From the NCBI RefSeq assembly GCF_019931195.1, contig NZ_JAIOUO010000002.1, positions 496,001-560,000 of the forward strand: a stretch of 64,000 nucleotides of DNA, written 5' to 3'. Below, piece after piece: positions 1 to 10,051 of the stretch. The position numbers were made by a program, and so were the translations under genes. The notes under the pieces were generated by a model, which did no database searches, was not told the DNA's origin, and was given only the letters and a program-made list of their open reading frames with translations. This DNA comes from Marinobacter sp. F4216 (GTDB lineage Bacteria > Pseudomonadota > Gammaproteobacteria > Pseudomonadales > Oleiphilaceae). The stretch's first letter is position 1, and each line of letters opens with the position of its first letter.

Positions 1-559
1 TGCGTCAATTGCGAGTTTGCCCGTTATACGCCTCTTTTTCGGCGATCAATGGGACGCGGCAGCTCCTATCGCATCAGCCCTTGGCGTCTGGCTCATCTTA
101 CGCACGACCCATAACTTCGCCAACAACTTTCTGATCACATTGGGCAAAGAAAAAATCATGATTATAAAAGAGGCGGTACTTCTAATTACCGTGCTTATCC
201 TTGTGATCCTCGCCTTCCCTTTTGGACTACATTCGGTGGCTGGGGCGTTTATCATTCTTGGACTTATAGAGATAATCTTGGTTACCATAATTTTATGGCG
301 ACTTTTCGAGTTTGATTTTAAATTTTTTTTAAGGTCAATATTGCCTAGCATTGGTGTTTCTTTTATTTGTAGTTTTGTGACATGGATTATTTCGTTTTTT
401 GTTTCATTTAATGATGAACCCCCATGGAAATCTGTTTTTATCCTTGCCACTCTGTTACCACCTATTTGGCTGGCCTCTCTAAAATTATTTAGGCATCCTT
501 TATATAAAGAAGTTGCATCAGTAGTTTTTAAAACAAAATCGAAGAATTATCAAAGATGA
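1..559 (+). CDS. Polysaccharide flippase (Wzx/MATE-like), C-terminal part, truncated by window start
   Basis: The frame is open to the left edge of the window, so only about the last 185 codons are present. The protein has at least four hydrophobic segments, and its start (FFGDQWDAAAPIASALG, then HNFANNFLITLGK) resembles the C-terminal half of oligosaccharide flippases of the Wzx/PST family, which move lipid-linked repeat units across the inner membrane. It precedes an O-antigen-ligase-like gene by 86 bases on the same strand, which suits a flippase-polymerase/ligase pair in an exopolysaccharide locus. The assignment rests on membrane topology, weak family resemblance and context. Another multi-span polysaccharide protein is possible. 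Confidence 0.6.
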   Translation, partial: ASIASLPVIRLFFGDQWDAAAPIASALGVWLILRTTHNFANNFLITLGKEKIMIIKEAVLLITVLILVILAFPFGLHSVAGAFIILGLIEIILVTIILWRLFEFDFKFFLRSILPSIGVSFICSFVTWIISFFVSFNDEPPWKSVFILATLLPPIWLASLKLFRHPLYKEVASVVFKTKSKNYQR

Positions 560-645
560 CTTACTTTGTAGTTTTTATAGAAATTTTGGTAACTTTGGAT
601 GTGAGTTGTAAGTTATAAAAAGGCGAGACATGGTAAGGCCTATTT

Positions 646-1920
646 ATGGGTAAATTAATTGTTTTTGTTTTAATATGTGCGTGCGCATATGGCCTTATAT
701 TTGCGCCTTGGATAGCTAGCCTTGCCTATGTTGCAACCAGTCTATTGCAGCCACAGTATCTTTGGCCATGGGTCTTTCAGGGTGTTCCTATTTTTAATAT
801 AACGGCCGGGCTTGCCATTATTGGCCTTATATTAACTGTCACCTCTTATGATTACAGGTTTGACGTTTTCAAGCGTTTACAAAATATAATGTTGATTTTT
901 ATGCTTTTTTTGATGCATCTCTCGCACCATTTTAGTCCTTTTAAAGGTAGTCCAGCTTCTACGCCGCCTGAGTTAATTCTAGATACCATCAACGTTATAG
1001 TTTTGATGTATTTCGTTGTACTAGGTCTTTGTCAACAAGAAAAGACTTTAAAGTACTTGTGCTATATATTTATTCTTATTGGGGTTTATTATACGTATTA
1101 TGCGAATGTTGCTTATTTAAATGGTAGTTGGTTTATGTTCGAGTTTGGTCGGTTGAAAGGACCCGCTGGAAGTCCTTATAAGGACTCAAATGTTTTGGCA
1201 GCATTGATCGTCATGTGTATGCCTTTTCTAATTTTTATGATTTTTCGCATTGATAGATTTTGGAAAAAGATGATAATTACGTCAATTGTGCTTTTAGCTT
1301 GGCACGCAATGGTACTTTTCGGATCAAGAGGCGCGCTCTTAGCGTCTAGTGTTAGCTTGCTATTGGTAGCTTCGATAATACGATCGGCTAAATTGAATGT
1401 CATTATGGGCGTTGGTTTCGTGTTGTTTTTGATCTATCAGGGCGCTGTATTGATGGATCGAACCAATAATACGGTGGATCGTGCGCAAGAATCTGCAGAG
1501 GAACCTCTAGACCCAAGGTTGGTATCTTGGCGAGTAGGCCTGCTAATAATTGAGGAATATCCTTTTTTAGGCGCTGGCGTTCAGATGTTCCAAGCGGCAT
1601 CACAAAGTTTAGCTCCGGGAGAAACCTCTAACGTCGCCCACAATGCGTTTTTGAATTTCTCGGCTAACACTGGACTTCCGACTGGTTTTCTATTTCTTGG
1701 TTTTATTTGGATGGCTTGGACGAGATTAAGGTATGCGAAGCGCATAGGAGGAGATTTTAGTGACTCAGATTATTATGCTCTGGTGTGTTCGTCGATAAGT
1801 ATACTTGGATATTTTGTTTGTTCCTTATTTCTTGACTTAATTATATACGAGCCTTTCTATATTGCTTTGGCAATTAACCTTATAGCATACGTAAGGGTTA
1901 GTGATAGGTACAAAACATGA
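646..1920 (+). CDS. O-antigen ligase / Wzy-like membrane protein, exosortase-associated type
   Basis: This 424-residue protein has about ten to twelve membrane segments and no other domain. The N-terminal part (SLAYVATSLLQPQYLWPW) resembles the exosortase A-associated ligase family (DUF5935 plus Wzy_C). A periplasmic loop near residues 285-335 carries DPRLVSWRVG, GAGVQMF and AHNAFLN, matching the Wzy_C pattern with its conserved His near residue 331. It probably polymerises or transfers polysaccharide in the periplasm. The ATG is preceded by AAGG at good spacing. The gene is AT-rich relative to the core genes further right. A xrtA gene lies about 10 kb downstream, supporting the exosortase-associated subtype. 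Polymerase versus ligase cannot be decided from sequence. Confidence 0.72.
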   Translation: MGKLIVFVLICACAYGLIFAPWIASLAYVATSLLQPQYLWPWVFQGVPIFNITAGLAIIGLILTVTSYDYRFDVFKRLQNIMLIFMLFLMHLSHHFSPFKGSPASTPPELILDTINVIVLMYFVVLGLCQQEKTLKYLCYIFILIGVYYTYYANVAYLNGSWFMFEFGRLKGPAGSPYKDSNVLAALIVMCMPFLIFMIFRIDRFWKKMIITSIVLLAWHAMVLFGSRGALLASSVSLLLVASIIRSAKLNVIMGVGFVLFLIYQGAVLMDRTNNTVDRAQESAEEPLDPRLVSWRVGLLIIEEYPFLGAGVQMFQAASQSLAPGETSNVAHNAFLNFSANTGLPTGFLFLGFIWMAWTRLRYAKRIGGDFSDSDYYALVCSSISILGYFVCSLFLDLIIYEPFYIALAINLIAYVRVSDRYKT

Positions 1921-2030
1921 TTTTTGTTTTAGGTCAGATTACGCTTTGATAATTTATGTAGACTATTATTGTTAAGCTCTTGACGTATCTTGGTAATAGT
2001 TGACTGTCTATTTTAACAGGAGCAATATTG

Positions 2031-2882
2031 GTGATTTCAAGAAACGGTGGTCCCGATTTTATTGGTGTTGGAGTTCAACGTGGTGGTACAAGTTGGTTAT
2101 ATGAGTGCTTGAATGAGCATCCGGAGGTTAATATACCAGAAAAAGAGTTGCATTTTTTTGATCGGAATTACGACCGTGGGATCGAGTGGTATAAAAAACT
2201 GTTCCAGTGTGATGGTGAAAATAAAGTGAGCGGGGAATATACTCCTGACTATATCTCTTCGGAAGAGGCTATGCAAAGGATTTTTGAATTTGATTCTAAT
2301 GTAAAGTTAATTGTTATATTAAGGGAACCTTTGGATAGGGCGTATTCGGCATATCGTTTATTTCAATCACATGGTCAGTTTTGCGACCTTGAATTTGCTG
2401 AGGCAATCAAATTGCACCCCTGGTTTTTCGAAAAAAGTTTATATAGTGATCAGATAAAAGGAATGTTTTCACTATTCTCGTCAGTTAATATACATATAGA
2501 TTTTTATGATAGGATAATATCAGATCCTGAGAGTTTTTTTGGTGATATATGCCAATTTATTGGTGTGGATAGAAACTTTACGCCAAAATCGCTATTCAAT
2601 GTTAGAAATGCATCATTCTATCCTGGCATTCAAAATAGGTATGGTCTTGTTAAGTTGCAAAACAAAATCATAGATATGGGGTTTTCCGAGCAACTTAATT
2701 CAATAAAAAATACGAGACTTTTTAGTATATTTAAGCGATTTCTTCTTGATAAGGATAGAAAAAAACAGCCTTCACATTTAATAGATAGAAAATATATTTC
2801 TATCGTCAAAGATGACGTTGAGGTACTAGAAGAACTACTCGGTCAAGACCTCCAATCCTGGAAGGATAAATATGTATTATAA
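2031..2882 (+). CDS. Sulfotransferase family protein (polysaccharide sulfation)
   Basis: This is a 283-residue PAPS-dependent sulfotransferase-fold protein. The 5'-phosphosulfate loop is seen at residues 10-20 (GVGVQRGGTSWLY) and the 3'-phosphate motif at about 92-107 (LIVILREPLDRAYSAY), the two hallmarks of the family. ELHFFD after the first loop resembles heparan-type sulfotransferases. The GTG at 2031 was chosen because AGGAG ends 8 bases upstream; a TTG one codon earlier is less likely. Flanking EPS genes suggest it places sulfate esters on the exported polysaccharide. The gene is strongly AT-rich, suggesting transfer. The acceptor is unknown. Confidence 0.82.
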   Translation: MISRNGGPDFIGVGVQRGGTSWLYECLNEHPEVNIPEKELHFFDRNYDRGIEWYKKLFQCDGENKVSGEYTPDYISSEEAMQRIFEFDSNVKLIVILREPLDRAYSAYRLFQSHGQFCDLEFAEAIKLHPWFFEKSLYSDQIKGMFSLFSSVNIHIDFYDRIISDPESFFGDICQFIGVDRNFTPKSLFNVRNASFYPGIQNRYGLVKLQNKIIDMGFSEQLNSIKNTRLFSIFKRFLLDKDRKKQPSHLIDRKYISIVKDDVEVLEELLGQDLQSWKDKYVL

Positions 2883-3375
2883 CGAGAGTCATCGTGTAGT
2901 GGGGAGCTTTTGGGGTTTATCTTATCCTGCTATCGGTCGCGCGGCGGTGTAAACCCTTCCCTTTCATTGAAAATGCAATATTGTTTATGTCTACCAGTTC
3001 ACTAGATTTAATTTAGTTTAGATTTTGGTATTAAGTAAAGTAAAAATTGGTACGCCATTTTAATACTTTCATATTTTTAAATAATATTTTTAGGAGGTTT
3101 TAGATTTAGGCTATTTTTTAGGTGTGGGCTGCGAAGGTGCTAAGGCGAGAGAGCTAGGTGTTAGATTCGTGTGTAAATGGTGTTTGGCTGTGCCTATTGT
3201 TACAAGTTTTGGGTGAGTTGGTTTCACATGGCGTGATACCGTAAAGCTTGAAGCTATACTTCTTGGTTCCGAGATTTATGAAAGATCAGAAACTTTGGAG
3301 AAACCCCTTTTATTATAAATAGGTGTTTCGCTAACTAAATTAACTAAAATGTCATTTTCCAGATAATATAAATTA
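2883..3375. other. Non-coding stretch, AT-rich
   Basis: About 490 bases lie between the sulfotransferase and the convergent acyltransferase gene. I see no ORF with a family motif, no tRNA and no clear hairpin with a T-run. The composition is as AT-rich as the neighbouring genes. It may be remnant sequence of the patchwork locus. Confidence 0.5.
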
Positions 3376-5331
3376 TTAAATATCATTTAACACCTCTAAT
3401 AAATATTTATTATCACGAAGATTTTCACCAAAGATCTTTGCGGCTGGAAGGGTCAAATGGTGTTCGTCGTACATCAAGAGGCTACCGTCCGAAAGAATGT
3501 TTTTACATATTCCTTTGGGGCAGAAAAAATCTCGTTTTTTTAAATAATAGCCTCCTAGATCGGTCACAAAAGACTCTATCCTAGCATCGACACCATAGTG
3601 CGTGGTAATGCTATGTTTGGATAGTTTTTCATCCAGCTCTATAAAAGTTTTGTAGTGAAGGATTAGCGATGAGGCAGGCCTTTTGTACCAAGGGCCTGCC
3701 CCCAATACGGCAAAAGGTAAATCGAGGCTATGCAGCCAATAAATGGTTTTCTTTGTTCCTGCGAGACGGGGAAAACTCATTCGTTGGGAGAGAACCACAA
3801 AATCAATACTTTCACCAATTTCTTCAATTTCTTGAAATCTATTTTTATTAAATGACGTGCATTGTTCGTAAGCGTAGGTAATCCCGGTTAAATCATGTAT
3901 TAGTGGGCATCCACCTTGTTCCGAAATTAGGAAGTTTGCACCGGGAAATGCATTACTAAAAATATTTAGACCATCTGGCCCGTGCGAATCTCCAATAACC
4001 AAAATATTAGGGAGGTCATTACTGAGGGTTCCACAAATAGTGTCACTGATTCTCATCTTGCACAATTCATCGCGATTTCGATGTCGTTCGTCATTTACCT
4101 CTTTCAAACTCAGATTAGCAATGAATCTTAATTCCTCTGGATAACGATTCGGGAATCCTCCTGTGAAATGCCCTGCTAATCCAATAGCCACGAAAAACAG
4201 TGAACCCAGAGCTGTAAATGAAAAAATTTGTCGTCTAGAGAATAGCGACCTTTTTCGGAATGGCGCCTCTATGTATTTCCAGCTTATGTAAGCGAATAAA
4301 ATGGAACTTGCTGATAAAATCATAAAAATAAGTTTAGGAGGCTCGTCTAAATAGATTTGACGTGCATATGCAAATATAGGTTGATGCCAAAGATAGGCGC
4401 TATAACTTATAAGACCAATATAAATGAATGGCCTAGATCCTAATATTTTTCCAAGAAAAGTCTCACCGTTGGCGAATATTATTATAAGAGCCGTACCAAC
4501 GGTTGGGTAAATGGTGTATAGACTAGGGAAAGGAGTATGTTCATCAAAATAAAAGACGGAATACGAAATCATAAAAATTCCAATCCATCCAAAGAGTTCC
4601 TCGAGCCTCTTATGAGATAAAGAAGTTTTGATAAACGGCGCGTGATACAGAAAATAAAATGCTATTGCTGAGCCAATAGCTAACTCCCAGATTCTGGAAG
4701 GAAGCAAGAAAAAATTCGCGGTTGGATCGTTGAAGGCAGCCCAATGGGAAAAAGAAAGGCTTAACATACCTAAGATTAATAGGCATGAAAAAATCCATCG
4801 CCTTCTAAAGCCCCACATTAACATCAGGAATAGGGGAAAGAGTACGTAGAATTGTTCCTCTACAGCTAAACTCCAGGTGTGAAGGAGGGGTTTTAATTCA
4901 TTTTCCCCTCCCCAGTAACCTGTTTCTTGCCAAAACAATATGTTTGAAGAAAAAAAGGATACCGCTATCAGACTTTGAAAAAAGTCCTGCATTAATAATG
5001 GGGGTAGCAAAAACCATGAAAAAAATAAGGATACAAACATTATTGTAAATAATGCTGGAATAATTCTTCTGGCTCTTCTTTCATAAAAATTTACAAGTGA
5101 GAACGTTTTTTTCTCTTTTTCAATTAGAATAATGCTCGTTATTAAATAGCCACTAATAACAAAAAAGACGTCAACTCCTACATACCCACCGGAAAATCTC
5201 TCAAAACCGGCATGAAAGAAGATTACAGGCAACACTGCTACCGCTCTCAGACCATCAATTTCCTTTCTGTAATTCAAATTATTTGACCTCGATTGAGTAG
5301 ATAAACATGGGTCGTCGATTGTAATAGACAC
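3376..5331 (-). CDS. OafA-type acyltransferase 3 with C-terminal SGNH domain
   Basis: This 651-residue protein has an N-terminal acyltransferase_3 domain (about residues 22-370, ten or so membrane segments). It starts with YRKEIDGLRAVAVLPVIFFHAGF, including the active-site His, and continues with GGYVGVDVFFVISGYLI. A periplasmic SGNH hydrolase-like domain follows at about 435-645, with the nucleophile block VIGDSHG near 440 and the D-x-x-H block DEHHLT near 627. Such fusions O-acetylate cell-surface or exported polysaccharides, so it probably decorates the polymer of this locus. The start is a GTG without a clear Shine-Dalgarno, so the exact N-terminus is uncertain. It is AT-rich and transcribed opposite to the preceding genes. 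Confidence 0.88.
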   Translation of the reverse strand: MSITIDDPCLSTQSRSNNLNYRKEIDGLRAVAVLPVIFFHAGFERFSGGYVGVDVFFVISGYLITSIILIEKEKKTFSLVNFYERRARRIIPALFTIMFVSLFFSWFLLPPLLMQDFFQSLIAVSFFSSNILFWQETGYWGGENELKPLLHTWSLAVEEQFYVLFPLFLMLMWGFRRRWIFSCLLILGMLSLSFSHWAAFNDPTANFFLLPSRIWELAIGSAIAFYFLYHAPFIKTSLSHKRLEELFGWIGIFMISYSVFYFDEHTPFPSLYTIYPTVGTALIIIFANGETFLGKILGSRPFIYIGLISYSAYLWHQPIFAYARQIYLDEPPKLIFMILSASSILFAYISWKYIEAPFRKRSLFSRRQIFSFTALGSLFFVAIGLAGHFTGGFPNRYPEELRFIANLSLKEVNDERHRNRDELCKMRISDTICGTLSNDLPNILVIGDSHGPDGLNIFSNAFPGANFLISEQGGCPLIHDLTGITYAYEQCTSFNKNRFQEIEEIGESIDFVVLSQRMSFPRLAGTKKTIYWLHSLDLPFAVLGAGPWYKRPASSLILHYKTFIELDEKLSKHSITTHYGVDARIESFVTDLGGYYLKKRDFFCPKGICKNILSDGSLLMYDEHHLTLPAAKIFGENLRDNKYLLEVLNDI

Positions 5332-6620
5332 GTGGAGGTAATATTTTGAAAAAAAACACTCATTAAATTATTATTAATCTTTGTCATTGTATATTTATAG
5401 CGCTACTGGCGGTGTGTGAATTTTAACGGTTTGATTTATTTCATTAATATAGTGGAACTCGGTTGAGTATGTTCTTTCTAGATGGCCCCCTATCCCTAAA
5501 CGATTTTTGGTAGAGTGGTTATCTCTCTGCGAGGCGTGTCCTTCCGGTTATCTCTGATCGGATACGGGTGGATCCGGCGTGGAACCGGTGTGAAATCGTC
5601 AATGAATAAGTGTATGTCAGAGAACCCGATTTGCGAGGTGTTGAGGTATTTCTTTTTCGATTCCTCGTGGTTTGGGTTCGTCTCGACCTGGTCGGTCGGT
5701 AGGCTACTGAATAGCTTGGCGATCGTGCTGCAACTACCATGGGACGTCTGGCTTTAGAAAATCGTGTGGGGAATGCAGCGCTTATAAGAGAGAAAGGGAA
5801 AGTTTGTCATCTCTTCAGGCGTTTAGGGTCTGTGATAGATCGGTTCTCTGCTCTCCAGAGGCCTCTGGTTTAACTGCATTGAGCAGTGGAGTTAACTAAT
5901 TTTCCGTGGTCCTCGCTCTATTATAGTTGACCTCATAATGTTCGCTCCTTTGAGAATGCCATTTTTGCTTAGAAATCTTCTAGTGCCTCTTCTTGGATAG
6001 ACTATTGATAGGAAGACAGTCACGCATGGTTTTCCACTAAGCGGTAATTCCGCGCTAACGCTCGCCGTGTCGATAGCCACGTACTTTTCGATCGCGCTGC
6101 TTCGAAGCGAATCCATAAATTACAATGGAAACAATCAATTGAACGCTGCCGTATCGGTGAGGCGGTGGATCAGACGAGGGTCTTAGTTGGTCCGCCAGAA
6201 GTGAAGATGATCGCCAATAGTAGAGTTGATTCAAGTCGAATGGATAGATTCTGGCTTTAAAGAGTGTAACAATGTGTGTCTGGCGACGACGCAGTTTATT
6301 GTTCGTGTGGTTATGCGGCGGTTTCTATAGATGTCGTGCTAACAGGCTTGGATGAATGCATTCAGCGTTGGCCCGTCCGGACTTGCTCTGCTCAGGTTTG
6401 ATTGTCCGAATTCACTCGTTGGTACTCGCGTTCGCCGGTGCTCGTTGTCTCATTTACGACCGTTCGCGATATTTACGTTGCGTCGACGCGAACATCTTTG
6501 CAAAAGACACGCCTATTTACTGTGATTTTCAGTGTCAACAAAAGGAGTGAATCGAAAGTGCCCAAGAAAATTAAAACAAAGCGTCTGTAATCGCCTATCG
6601 ATAGGATCGTAAAATTTAAC
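5332..6620. other. 1.29-kb stretch with no recognisable gene
   Basis: This is the longest unassigned stretch of the window. Short open frames exist on both strands (the largest about 80 codons), but none has a credible ribosome site, a family motif or a hydrophobic pattern. A perfect 12-bp palindrome CCTATCGATAGG lies at 6594-6605, just before the next gene. The composition is higher in GC than the acyltransferase gene on its left, so the stretch may be a decayed gene or a foreign remnant. Confidence 0.45.
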
Positions 6621-7451
6621 ATGCAGTTGGAAACCGATGGAATGAAGAAAGTCATAAAGGTTTGTGGGATTGGCTGTATTTTATTGGGGGTATTTTTACT
6701 TCTCTTAAATAGTTATGGCCTAACCAAAAGCCTTAGGGTAGAGCACTTAAAGGAATCTGAGCTTAGATTTCCCGGTGATGAAGCGATCCCGTTTGCTGAA
6801 GCTATGGAAAATACTATATTAAGGAATGACGAAACTCTTATCGATTATATAATCAGGCAAACAAGAAATGTTGATAATGCTTTGGCGCATATAAGGTGGC
6901 ACGATACGGATCCCGGTGAACATAATTTAAGAGTGCCTGTTTGGGAGAATTACATTTTATTTTTAATGGGACTCCTGAGCGGAATACCAGAATATAAGCG
7001 CTACCATTTTGTGCAGCATGAAAAGAGTATTGAGAGAGGCATAGGTATCTGCGGTGATGCATCCATGACGCTGTCTACCATTCTCACTAATAATGATATA
7101 TCTAATACGATCGTTTCTTTTCCAGGGCACGTGGTTGTAAGCTCCTCTTTAAATGGTCAAGATTTTGTGTTAGATCCCGATTTTGGGGTTGTGCTAAATA
7201 TGTCCACGGACGAACTGAGATTTCGAAAAAGTGAGGTGGCGAAAGCTTATAGAAACGCCGGTTACGGAAATTTAGACGTGTTAGGAATCGTTAATATCCT
7301 TTCACAAGAATATGTTTCTTGGGAGGGGCCTTCTCATTTTATAAGTAAGAAATATTATTTTGAGTATTTTTCATATTGGTTTATTTGGATTTTTCCTGTT
7401 ATTTTACTTATTTTAGGTGCTTGGGCTCTAAAATCTCAGCTTAAGCGATGA
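6621..7451 (+). CDS. Membrane-anchored transglutaminase-like protein
   Basis: This protein of 276 residues (269 if translation starts at the ATG at 6642) has an N-terminal hydrophobic segment (about residues 13-30) and another at the C-terminus (about 250-270), leaving the middle presumably periplasmic. The middle has a Cys-His-Asp series in the order of the transglutaminase/papain fold: GICGDAS (Cys near 144), PGHVVV (His near 170) and LDPDFGV (Asp near 185). I infer a transglutaminase-like cysteine protease or acyltransferase fold; the substrate is unknown. The two candidate starts both lack a strong ribosome site. It stands alone, with about 1.3 kb of unassigned sequence before it and a convergent sulfotransferase after it. 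Confidence 0.62.
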   Translation: MQLETDGMKKVIKVCGIGCILLGVFLLLLNSYGLTKSLRVEHLKESELRFPGDEAIPFAEAMENTILRNDETLIDYIIRQTRNVDNALAHIRWHDTDPGEHNLRVPVWENYILFLMGLLSGIPEYKRYHFVQHEKSIERGIGICGDASMTLSTILTNNDISNTIVSFPGHVVVSSSLNGQDFVLDPDFGVVLNMSTDELRFRKSEVAKAYRNAGYGNLDVLGIVNILSQEYVSWEGPSHFISKKYYFEYFSYWFIWIFPVILLILGAWALKSQLKR

Positions 7452-7595
7452 TGTAATCGCGGATAAGGCCTGCTTAGACTATAAATATAATTTTATGATT
7501 AGGTGAAGCGCACTTAGCAGTTTTTTATATAGAATCGGGTGTGAACTAATGCACTTGATCAGGCTTTGTGGATACGTAGCCGCCTAAGAGCGTGA

Positions 7596-8522
7596 CTATC
7601 GCCTTACGCGGCGCCTCTTTCCCATAACACTCTTGAGTTTAGCTCGGCGCCATCGATATTGAATCTGCAATTCGCCTATGATTTTCTGATGGGCGCGATA
7701 AAAAAGAATCTGCCAGTTCTTCAGGGTCACCTTCGGGCCGCAGAGTGCATAGCCATGACGTTGCAATGTATCACCTGCCACCATTTCGATCACACCGATC
7801 TCAAAGGGGGTCAGTTTTCCGCGCCATTTTTCGGCTAAGCGTGGATCGGGTTTATCGTGCGTATGAATGTTTTCACGTTTCTTGTGAATGTGGGCGCTTT
7901 TCTTGTCGTATTCGAGAATATTGGGATGGAATTCCACGCCCAAATGCGAGCATACCCTTTCCATTGTTGATTTGAGGTCATCCACTAGGTCTTCGTAACG
8001 GATGTAGAGGAAGCGATCGGGTGCTGTTTTAATAAATGCCTCCTGTTGCTCTACTTCACGTTTCCAACGCTGTGCTCCGGTATAAGCATTGGTGCCGAGT
8101 CCCCATTTGTTTTCGATGTAAGAATTGGTCACACCTCGGCCATCACGTACAATAACAACAAACAGTGTGTCCTGGATAAATGGGCGTAATTCATCAATAT
8201 GGTCGGTTAACTGTGGATCTTTAAGTGCCCAAAGCTTGACTTTTCCCTGCGCAAAAAGCTCATTGACCGAAGTGGTGGTTTCTTCAAGTACGAGATTTTC
8301 GATTGCATTTATAAGTTCTTGTTTGTCATAGCTGTGCCCAAACACATAGGGAAGTTCGATTTCGTTTTTAACGAAAATTTCGGGGTGTGCAGACAGTGCG
8401 CGGGCCAATAGGGTTGTCCCGGAACGTTGGGTGCCCATTAAAAAAACCGGGGCTGGCGTATTTTTGTGGGATTTTTTGGTCATCATGCGGGCCTGCGATC
8501 GTGAGAAATATTTCCTTGGCAC
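7596..8522 (-). CDS. Sulfotransferase family protein
   Basis: This 308-residue protein has the P-loop-like phosphosulfate motif FLMGTQRSGTTLLARAL at about residues 27-43 and the 3'-phosphate motif FVVIVRDGRGVTNSYI at about 120-135, as in Sulfotransfer_3 family proteins. The start used is a GTG at 8522. Two ATG codons at residues 13-14 are reasonable alternatives, because the first phosphosulfate motif begins only after them. The C-terminus is very basic (KSVMGKRRRVRR), which may help it sit at the membrane or bind an anionic acceptor. Its GC content is higher than that of the other sulfotransferases here, suggesting a separate origin. It probably acts on the polysaccharide of this locus. Confidence 0.82.
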   Translation of the reverse strand: MPRKYFSRSQARMMTKKSHKNTPAPVFLMGTQRSGTTLLARALSAHPEIFVKNEIELPYVFGHSYDKQELINAIENLVLEETTTSVNELFAQGKVKLWALKDPQLTDHIDELRPFIQDTLFVVIVRDGRGVTNSYIENKWGLGTNAYTGAQRWKREVEQQEAFIKTAPDRFLYIRYEDLVDDLKSTMERVCSHLGVEFHPNILEYDKKSAHIHKKRENIHTHDKPDPRLAEKWRGKLTPFEIGVIEMVAGDTLQRHGYALCGPKVTLKNWQILFYRAHQKIIGELQIQYRWRRAKLKSVMGKRRRVRR

Positions 8523-8879
8523 TTTCTTTCTCAGTGTTTATTTAAATCAAGATACTATTATAGTGGGCGGGTTGTAATTACACCACTTTATTTTTAAATA
8601 ATTAGTGTTTGCCGGCAATCTACTTGGTGAAATACTTGAATTTTACATAGTATGGTCGCTACCTGCCGGTTTAACTTCCTGGTTTAATTAAGTGCAAGGG
8701 AGGGGTTTTAGAGTGCAGTAATTATTTTTGTTAATTTTTGTTTGGTATTTGGTTGTACCTTCATATAAAAGTGAGTTTTTTGTTTTTTTTATTTTATGCT
8801 GATGATATGACTAGAGGTTGATGATTCTGTCAATGGTCTTTACTTAAATGACGCGTGTAAAATATAGAGGCGTCCGGTC
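8523..8879. other. AT-rich intergenic region
   Basis: About 360 very AT-rich bases separate two minus-strand sulfotransferase genes. They contain long T-runs (around 8765-8795). I see no ORF, RNA gene or clear hairpin. The minus-strand promoter of the preceding gene probably lies here, but I cannot place it. Confidence 0.4.
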
Positions 8880-9923
8880 CTATTGTTTCATTTCAACGTC
8901 AGTGGTTGCTGGAGAAAGGAACTGATCAAGTACCTCTTCGCAGTCCTGTTCGATCTTTTGAAACCAGTTTTCGTCTGCATAATCTCTCCAGGTACTTCGG
9001 GGCGGCTCGATAAATGATAGATCCAGCTTGTGAAAGCAAGGCTTGATATTTATATCTGATAAAATCCGATCGATCTCGGGAGACGGATTATTAGAAAGAT
9101 CCTCTAATGAGACACTGCTGTTGCTGTATTTTTGTCCATAGCAGTAAGATAGCTTCCATAGCATATAAAAATGATAGTATCTGTGTTTATCTTCGTATTC
9201 AGAAAGGAACGGGAACTGTTTTGTAAGATCCATTACCCACGTATTTAGGTAGAAGCGATCATTAAAACCTTGATCACCTTTTGAATATTTCGTGTAATTT
9301 TGGTCTCCCCAGAGGCTTGAGCACCACTGATCTCTTGGGTTTCTGTATATGTGGATAATTGATGAATCTGGAAATGCATTCCGTAGCCAGCCTAATCTGA
9401 AATCAACTCGGTTAAATTGGAGAACTGGCGTTCCCTCGGCATCATCTACCAGCTTTTTTATAAAATTATACATGTTAATATCAAAATCGTTTTCAGCCAT
9501 GAATAGGCGGTGTCTAATCCAGTTTTCTTTATAATGTGAACCCAAATAATCTAAGCCTTCATATTCTCGCCAGTAATCATCTACACCTCGATGACTGTTG
9601 TCCGTAAAATCGCCGCGATACGCTGAATCGAACCATCTTCGTTCATTAAAAGGCTCATAGTACGCAGTGTAACCGTTAATTTTTCTGAAAATATTCCATA
9701 ATAATGTAGAACCACTTCTAAACCTACCAGTTATAAATATGGGGCGTTTTGAGGTATTTTGTATCAAAGGTTTTTTGGTGATGTAGGGGTTGGAATAGTT
9801 TGTGACGTTTCTGGATGCAGATGTATCTGGAAAATAGTCGATGATCCAGCTTTGGATGGTGGAGGAGCGTAATGATTTCTCTAGGAATTTAAACCATAGG
9901 TTTTTAATCATCTGATTTTCCAT
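8880..9923 (-). CDS. Sulfotransferase family protein
   Basis: This is a 347-residue sulfotransferase-fold protein. The phosphosulfate loop FITGRFRSGSTLLWNIF lies at about residues 63-79, followed by YEPFNERRW, and the 3'-phosphate motif IIHIYRNPRDQWCSSLW at about 186-202. It is longer at the N-terminus than the minimal fold (about 60 extra residues). The ATG at 9923 has no clear Shine-Dalgarno; an ATG four codons later is possible. It differs in sequence from the other three sulfotransferases, so they are not recent duplicates. Probable role: sulfation of the exopolysaccharide; the acceptor is unknown. Confidence 0.8.
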   Translation of the reverse strand: MENQMIKNLWFKFLEKSLRSSTIQSWIIDYFPDTSASRNVTNYSNPYITKKPLIQNTSKRPIFITGRFRSGSTLLWNIFRKINGYTAYYEPFNERRWFDSAYRGDFTDNSHRGVDDYWREYEGLDYLGSHYKENWIRHRLFMAENDFDINMYNFIKKLVDDAEGTPVLQFNRVDFRLGWLRNAFPDSSIIHIYRNPRDQWCSSLWGDQNYTKYSKGDQGFNDRFYLNTWVMDLTKQFPFLSEYEDKHRYYHFYMLWKLSYCYGQKYSNSSVSLEDLSNNPSPEIDRILSDINIKPCFHKLDLSFIEPPRSTWRDYADENWFQKIEQDCEEVLDQFLSPATTDVEMKQ

Positions 9924-10051
9924 AAAAATAATGAATGAGAGCTAAAGAGCTATGAAGTAGATTCGTGAGAAAAGTTTTGTGAATGATAGGGCGCACTAAC
10001 ATTAGATTTAGGGTCCGATAAAGAAGGGGGATCCAAATGTTAGTTGGAGTT

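Noticed and set aside
5515..5757. Short frame as a real gene
   Set aside because: No ribosome site, no motif and no conserved pattern; the opposite strand has an equally open frame.
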